Assembly (NCBI RefSeq): GCF_033473495.1 | Contig: NC_088935.1 | Location: 682,001-746,000 of the forward strand | Source of the DNA: Cercospora beticola | Taxonomy: Eukaryota > Ascomycota > Dothideomycetes > Mycosphaerellales > Mycosphaerellaceae | Length of the DNA: 64,000 nt | Reading direction: 5' to 3' | Part shown: positions 58,573 to 64,000 of the stretch, one piece after another | Numbering within the stretch: position 1 is the stretch's first letter | How the letters are laid out: every line of letters starts with the position of its first letter | Translations under genes and position numbers: made by a program | Notes under the pieces: model-generated | Told to the model about the DNA's origin: nothing | Database searches by the model: none | Seen by the model: the letters and a program-made list of their open reading frames with translations, nothing else

Positions 58573-58776
58573 CAATAGAGGTCCAGCGCCAGTGACTTGC
58601 TCAATCACTATAGACGCGTGATCGGCCATTGAGCGATAGAACAGGCAGTGCACTGCTCAATAGAGCTCTATTGAAAGCTCTCACGCAGCTGTTATTGAGG
58701 CGAACGAGTCTATTCGTCTGTTGCACGTGACTTGGTGAAAATACCGCCCGTCACGATCGCTATTGAGCGTCAATAG
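58573..58776. promoter_or_regulatory. Cluster of CAATAG/CTATTG motifs with two inverted repeats
   Basis: The hexamer lies at 58573, 58658, 58668, 58760 and 58771, with one more at 58982. Bases 58657-58674 form a perfect 18-bp palindrome, TCAATAGAG/CTCTATTGA. Bases 58760-58776 form CTATTGA-GCG-TCAATAG. Paired inverted sites suggest binding by a dimer. The cluster lies about 230-430 bases upstream of the Mid2-like start codon. Confidence 0.6.
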
Positions 58777-59429
58777 GATACCTGCCAGGATTGCCGGTGA
58801 AGGCCCAGGTGATGTCGTGTGCTGCTTTCGAATCATACTCGATATTTCGAGCCCGCATACTGACTGCGTGGGTAATGTCGCCGCCAGCACGAACGGTAGA
58901 ATAGGCGAACATAGAACATCAAGCGAAGTTGTCCCAAGATACTCTCGTGAAGTCTTATTCCCACAGACAGATTCATCTGGTCAATAGCGGATGAAGATCT
59001 CTGGAGCCGCCAGGTGTACGCGCTTCATATGTCTTTCTAGGCATACGGGATGAAATGTTACTGATGCGCCACTGAAGCTTGATCTTCTTAGTGATTGGTG
59101 CTGCAAAGTCGGACGTCTGGTAGTTGCTGAGTGAGGCATTGGTAGGTAAGTGAAAGATCCGCTAGGGCATTCTTGTACAACTGTTGTGGAGGTGTTCTCT
59201 TGGTCAAGTTATCGACTTGCTCAGTGCAGCCACTCTGTGCATACCAGAAGCGATGTTGTTGAAGGAGAAAGGATCGGGAACAAAGGAGGAGCACGACCGA
59301 AGACAGCGGCGGACCTGGGTCCGGTTTCGTGCATGAAAGCTCGAGACAGCCCTTCAATGTTTCTGAGATAGGAAGCAGCTCACCCACATCCCTTGCCTCG
59401 ACGACCTTGACCGGTTTCTCTTATACCGA

Positions 59430-62400
59430 ATGCGCTGCATCGCGCGCTACAGCGCTCGCTTGGCCGGCAACTGTCGAGTGCGAGCTCCATCACAATCCCG
59501 AAACCGCGTATCTCAACAACCGCAGCTCCGAAGCTTTGGGCATACCATTCGACCGCAGCAGGACAGTCGCGGACAAAACCCTTCGTCAGATGATCACAAC
59601 GCACTTGATAGTCGCACAGAGGAGCAAAAAGCGCGCGAACAAGATGCGGCAACGGTGAAGAAGGAGGATGAGACGATCGAGAGTGATGGCACACGCAAGC
59701 CCAAGCTGGTGGGTAAGACGTTCAGGCAGAGGAAGAAGGAAGCATTAGGGGGCAGCAGCATCCCTAAACCACCGCCTCTGCCGGACTGGTTTTTACAGCA
59801 CAATGTCAAGCTCTACGTCGACACCGTAAAGCCTGATAGGCGGGCTAAGAACGCGAAGGTGTTGCGCTGTGTGGACAACGAGACTGGCCATACACTATTC
59901 ACATTGCCCTACTATGGAGCATGGCCTGTCCCGGGTCTAGTTCCGGAGACGACCTCCACAGTGCCGCCGCAGACTGAAAAAACTGCTTCGTCGCCAAAGA
60001 AGTCTTTCGATCAGAACTACTTCGATCACAAATTCACCCCTCTTGATCAGGAGCACGTTGTTTCAGAAAAGCCACGAGATGCACCAGTCACAGCTCAGCC
60101 ATCGGAGGATCTGTATAAAGACGTGAATCCACATGCTCTCCTACGTTGGGCCATATTGCAAGCAGAGGCTGGAGTGCAAGCGGCATTTTCCATTGCGAGC
60201 AATACACCGCACGCCTCTTCGCAGGCAGCATCGAGGCTTGACTTGTCCTTGTATTGCAATGATCCAAACTCGCATGTCCAAATGGACGACTTCGTTGAAG
60301 ATCTCGCCGCGATTTCCGGAGCACACGTTATACGACTCGACGCCAATGATCTCGCCGATCTAGCGGCCGACTATGTCGGACAAGGAGCAGACTCACCTGA
60401 ATCTTTCGCCAATCTAGCATACGACGTATTCGGTGGATATACATCACAGACTGTCCCTTCACAGAGGAAAGCCGAGGACGATCAGGACCAGGCCTACGAT
60501 CAGGACGAGATGGACGATGAGCAGAACGAGGATGCGGAATCACGAAAACCCGGTAGTGCTGGGAACCCGCTGCCATTCAGCCTGGAAGGCCTCAGAAAAC
60601 AGCTCATGAGCCGCCGCTTCGAGTTGGCAAGAGCATTGAGCAAGGTTGGGCCACAAGATGTCATCATTGATCTGGATACAAATTGGAAGCCCAACACATT
60701 TACTCCCGCTAATACACGCAACGATCAAGAATACGACGTTGCCCGACTGACGAATCTCCTGGAGCAAATTCTCGATGCACCTAAGCTTGGTCAAAGCGGA
60801 AATACACTGCGCAAATTCAGCCTGAGCCAATCGGAGATGAGGGCGCACAAGGACACGAACAAAACAGACATCTCCCATCAAGCACTTTGGCGAATGTGGC
60901 ATTCTAGTGCTGGCTGCTGGCGGCCAGATGCAGCAGGTCTGCTTGCAACGCAGATCCGTAATTCGAGTCAGCAAGAGTCACAAGGGCAGCATTCTTTGAC
61001 AGTAGAAACAATGGACGGCAACAATGAAGCGCCCGCAGAGCACCAAGAATGCACCATTGTACACATCCGCGATTTGCGAGACATTACTGTCTCACGGGTG
61101 GGTGAGAGGATCGTCAGAAGACTCGTATCCGTTGTTCAGAAACGGCGCCGAGCTGGCCAAAGGATAGTGATCGTTGGCTCTTCTTGCTGCGATCCTTCTG
61201 ACTTTGTATCATTACCACAAGCTCTGGATGACTTCCGAACGCTATCTGTTCCAGCCGTCTTCCGCATGTCGAAGCATGATCAGGCTGAGTTCGTCCCTGG
61301 CACACCGGCGAACGACAACATCACAATGCCACCGTATAGTCGTATTCTGGAAATCAATCTGCGTCATATTCAGCGAATGTTGCGCAGTCTGCGACCGAGC
61401 GAAACGATCGAATTATTCACGGAAGCTGCTCAGCGGCAGCTCAGGCTTGGCGACGATATTCTGGCGAAGAATGTCATGTCGTTTGATATGGTTCAACGTA
61501 TAGTACTTACTGCCATTGGTCTTTCCGAAACGCACGCTGTTTCTGATCAAGTGAACGCCAGTCATATCGGGCTTGCGACCATGATCACAAGGCAAGCGGC
61601 TCAGGTCGAGCGCGACTGGGCCGACTACGTGCGCAGCAAAGACCTGGGCGTGCCATTTACTGATACTAATAACTTCGAGTCGAACGGTACCCCGTCCAAG
61701 GCTCCATCTAAACTGGAGAAGATCAAAAAGGATCTGAACCAATATGAAAGTAAACTCTCGACTGGTGTTATCGACGCCGCCAACATCAAAGCTGGCTTTG
61801 ATCAAGTTCACGCTCCTGCCGAGACTATCGATGCGCTCAAGACAATGAGCTCACTGTCGCTGCTACGGCCTGATGCCTTTAAATACGGTGTGCTAGCTGC
61901 CGATCGCTTGCCAGGACTCATGCTCTACGGTCCTCCAGGAACGGGCAAGACGCTTTTGGCGAAAGCTGTTGCGAAGGAGTCTGGATCTACAGTCCTGGAA
62001 GTCAGTGGTGCTCAGATCTATGAGAAATATGTTGGAGAGGGCGAGAAGATGGTACGAGCAGTCTTTAGCCTGGCTAAGAAGTTGTCGCCTTGCATTGTCT
62101 TCATCGACGAGGCAGATGCTATCTTTGGCAGTCGCAGTTCTGCCGGCAACCGAAACACGCATCGCGAGATCATCAACCAGTTCTTGCGTGAGTGGGATGG
62201 AATGGACTCGCACAATGTGTTCATTATGGTTGCAAGCAACCGACCCTTTGATCTTGACGATGCTGTACTACGAAGGCTACCTCGAAGACTCCTTGTTGAT
62301 CTGCCCGTTGCGAAAGACCGAGAATCTATTCTCAAGATCCACCTTCATGACGAAGCACTCGACAACAGTGTCGATCTGACCAAACTCGCTGCCGACACCC

Positions 62401-62786
62401 CTCTTTATTCCGGCTCCGATCTCAAGAACCTCTGTGTCTCTGCCGCGCTCGCATGTGTGCGTGAAGAGAATGATCTGGTAGAAAGCAAGAAGGGTGTCGA
62501 CAAAGACTTCAAACTCCCCGAGAAGCGAACGTTATCGGCTAGGCATTTCGAAAAGGCGATCAAGGAGATCTCTGCATCGATTAGCGAGGACATGGGCTCG
62601 TTGGCTGCGATTAGGAAGTTCGATGAACAGTATGGTGATCGCAGGAATCGGAGAAAGAAGACGCAGTACGGGTTTGGCGTTGGAAATAGTGGCGTTGATG
62701 AAGATGCGGCGAGGGTGAGGCAGGGGTCGAGTGAGGTGCAGAGCCCATCGACTTCTTCACCGTCGCCGGGTGCACCTCCGCCGTGA
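59430..62786 (+). CDS. Mitochondrial AAA-type ATPase (Msp1/spastin-like clade)
   Basis: A single exon of 1118 aa. The first 25 residues are rich in Arg and lack acidic residues (MRCIARYSARLAGN), a likely mitochondrial targeting sequence. The first 780 residues are fungal-specific with charged low-complexity parts. The AAA core begins near residue 800. Walker A is GPPGTGKT at 834-841, pore loop region EKYVGEGEKMV follows, Walker B is IVFIDEADAIF with Asp893-Glu894, and the second region of homology is NRPFDLDDAVLRRLPRRLLV. The double-Arg end and the LDDAVLRR signature are those of the Msp1/meiotic clade of AAA proteins, which extract or remodel membrane and filament proteins. A matrix or inner-membrane role is inference from the presequence. 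The C-terminus is basic, then Ser/Pro-rich. Confidence 0.88.
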   Translation: MRCIARYSARLAGNCRVRAPSQSRNRVSQQPQLRSFGHTIRPQQDSRGQNPSSDDHNALDSRTEEQKAREQDAATVKKEDETIESDGTRKPKLVGKTFRQRKKEALGGSSIPKPPPLPDWFLQHNVKLYVDTVKPDRRAKNAKVLRCVDNETGHTLFTLPYYGAWPVPGLVPETTSTVPPQTEKTASSPKKSFDQNYFDHKFTPLDQEHVVSEKPRDAPVTAQPSEDLYKDVNPHALLRWAILQAEAGVQAAFSIASNTPHASSQAASRLDLSLYCNDPNSHVQMDDFVEDLAAISGAHVIRLDANDLADLAADYVGQGADSPESFANLAYDVFGGYTSQTVPSQRKAEDDQDQAYDQDEMDDEQNEDAESRKPGSAGNPLPFSLEGLRKQLMSRRFELARALSKVGPQDVIIDLDTNWKPNTFTPANTRNDQEYDVARLTNLLEQILDAPKLGQSGNTLRKFSLSQSEMRAHKDTNKTDISHQALWRMWHSSAGCWRPDAAGLLATQIRNSSQQESQGQHSLTVETMDGNNEAPAEHQECTIVHIRDLRDITVSRVGERIVRRLVSVVQKRRRAGQRIVIVGSSCCDPSDFVSLPQALDDFRTLSVPAVFRMSKHDQAEFVPGTPANDNITMPPYSRILEINLRHIQRMLRSLRPSETIELFTEAAQRQLRLGDDILAKNVMSFDMVQRIVLTAIGLSETHAVSDQVNASHIGLATMITRQAAQVERDWADYVRSKDLGVPFTDTNNFESNGTPSKAPSKLEKIKKDLNQYESKLSTGVIDAANIKAGFDQVHAPAETIDALKTMSSLSLLRPDAFKYGVLAADRLPGLMLYGPPGTGKTLLAKAVAKESGSTVLEVSGAQIYEKYVGEGEKMVRAVFSLAKKLSPCIVFIDEADAIFGSRSSAGNRNTHREIINQFLREWDGMDSHNVFIMVASNRPFDLDDAVLRRLPRRLLVDLPVAKDRESILKIHLHDEALDNSVDLTKLAADTPLYSGSDLKNLCVSAALACVREENDLVESKKGVDKDFKLPEKRTLSARHFEKAIKEISASISEDMGSLAAIRKFDEQYGDRRNRRKKTQYGFGVGNSGVDEDAARVRQGSSEVQSPSTSSPSPGAPPP

Positions 62787-64000
62787 AGGGAAGGGGCAAG
62801 TACCTATGAGATGACATAGATAATAGAGATGTGTCTTGCACAGAAGTGACTGCTCGTTACCCCTTAGAAGACCATTGCGTGCCTCCTTCAACGTGTCTCC
62901 TGTCCTGCTTTCGATCCAGCTGCAAATTCGTCGTGCATCTATGATGGCAACCGACCAGATTGTTTGCTTACAAATTCGCATCAGAGCATAGCCACAAAGA
63001 TATCCTTGCACATCGACTAATCAATGCCTACGAGAACAGCGATACTGAGAATTTCTGCTAGCCCTGCTGAAGCAGAACCTACTACAGTTCTAGACAGATC
63101 CACATATCTCTGGCACGCCACCACAGAACACGCACGCCAGGCAGAGTGAGATCATGGAATGCGCAAGTCCCAAGACGGAGTTAGGAAGAGCGATACTGCT
63201 TGAAAGCCGGCTCTCACATAGCTACTGTAGCAAACTAGGAGGCAGTACCTCCCTGGTAAGGTACGGGTGAGACTACCACAGTAGAAGACTCTGCTCGCGT
63301 GCGTGTGCTTTGCATGCGGACAATGCGGCCGCATTGTGCTTACGGTATGGCAAAGCCCGGGAATCGTCAAGAGGAGGAAAAAATTGCAGACTAATCATGC
63401 GTTTGAACAAAGCAAAAGGTTCAAATGTATACGCAATTCTCGGCTTGGAGAAGGCTTGGCTTGAGTAGGTGTGGAGGCTCGTTTGGCGCGTGGTGATGCA
63501 TGGAACGGAGCAGAGGTGCAGTAGGCTGCATTTGAGCTTGGCGTACTACGATACGTTGTGCGTCCGCGGAACAAAGAGACAATGCAAGCCATGTACGTGG
63601 TAGATTTTGGAGATGGTGGTCATGTGGGATGTTTTGTGATACTATCACTGTATTTGTTCATGAATGGGAATAGGATCGTCGGATGGAAGATGACCCGTGC
63701 GTTCGAAAAGCTTTTGCTTGGGAACTCGAACGGGCATGGGAGCGTGGTCGATCGTGTTTGGTTTGGACATGGCATGTTGCCGGCACGGCGTCAGATCTCA
63801 CGCTTGAACATCCGAGAGAACGGGTTGTTGGCCGAAGTGGGAGTAGCAGTTCTGATGAAACGCTCGTTGTGCATAGCGATAGAAGGCCGGGCGGCGGGTT
63901 CGTCGTGCTGTAGCCTGTGCACTGCCACGCTGCCTTCTGAGCACTCCGCGGCCAACCAACCAGAAGCGCCAGCCTCTTGGCCCTCGCGAGCGAGAGATGG
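62787..64000. other. Terminal intergenic region, no gene supported
   Basis: Only short frames are present, without recognisable content or splice partners. A gene may begin beyond the window end. Confidence 0.5.

Larger units (their letters stand above)
58347..59429. other. Divergent intergenic region with minisatellite and motif cluster
   Basis: Holds the 14-bp tandem repeat (58354-58436) and the CAATAG cluster (58573-58776), both listed. The right part is the promoter of the AAA ATPase gene. No further gene is seen. Confidence 0.5.

Overview
The window is nuclear DNA of a filamentous ascomycete. Most genes are split by short introns (about 47-155 bp, with GT...CTRAY...AG signals) and spaced as usual in fungi. 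The set includes a vacuolar/Golgi-type phosphatidylserine decarboxylase with C2 domains, a Whi2-like BTB protein, a metaxin-like SAM subunit, F-box proteins and Mid2-like surface proteins. A Dothideomycete such as a Mycosphaerellales species is my best guess. That is inference from gene flavour and from the very strong repeat-induced point mutation (RIP); no marker gene settles it.

Region 1 (1-39,361) is gene-rich. In order it holds: the 3' end of a Gly/Ser-rich surface protein; a zinc alcohol dehydrogenase; a Whi2-like BTB protein; a small coiled-coil protein; a DUF1275 membrane protein (minus); an F-box protein (minus); ribosomal protein eL14; NAC alpha; PSD2-type phosphatidylserine decarboxylase; a metaxin-like protein; a DESI/PPPDE deSUMOylase-like protein (minus); an 867-aa protein with a HicA-like C-terminus; a Mid2-like membrane protein; a tocopherol-cyclase-like protein (minus); a small kinase-like protein (minus) divergent from a second F-box protein; a 71-aa cysteine-rich protein; and a proline-rich protein (minus). 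These are mostly housekeeping genes with no common pathway.

Region 2 (about 39,362-52,700) is an AT-rich island of dead transposons. CpA/TpG is almost absent and TpA is in large excess, while CpG survives, which is the signature of CpA-directed RIP. Nested insertions can be read: a pogo/Fot1-like transposase relic on the minus strand, split by a 2,352-bp LTR element with exact 216-bp LTRs and a perfect CTTTT target duplication; a Tad-like LINE fragment; and a 6.8-kb Ty3/gypsy element with 195-bp LTRs. The gypsy element carries gag-pol relics and also a probable antisense reading frame between pol and the 3' LTR. About 1 kb of unclassified relic follows.

Region 3 (52,700-64,000) returns to normal base composition. 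It holds a possible gene 3' end cut by the island, a DUF1772 protein (minus), a membrane-anchored coiled-coil protein, a Mid2-like protein (minus) with a 14-bp minisatellite in its leader, and a large mitochondrial AAA ATPase.

The upstream regions of the two minus-strand genes nearest the island on the left (start 38,011) and further out on the right (start 58,346) both carry dense clusters of CAATAG/CTATTG motifs. This is the most unusual regulatory-looking signal in the window.
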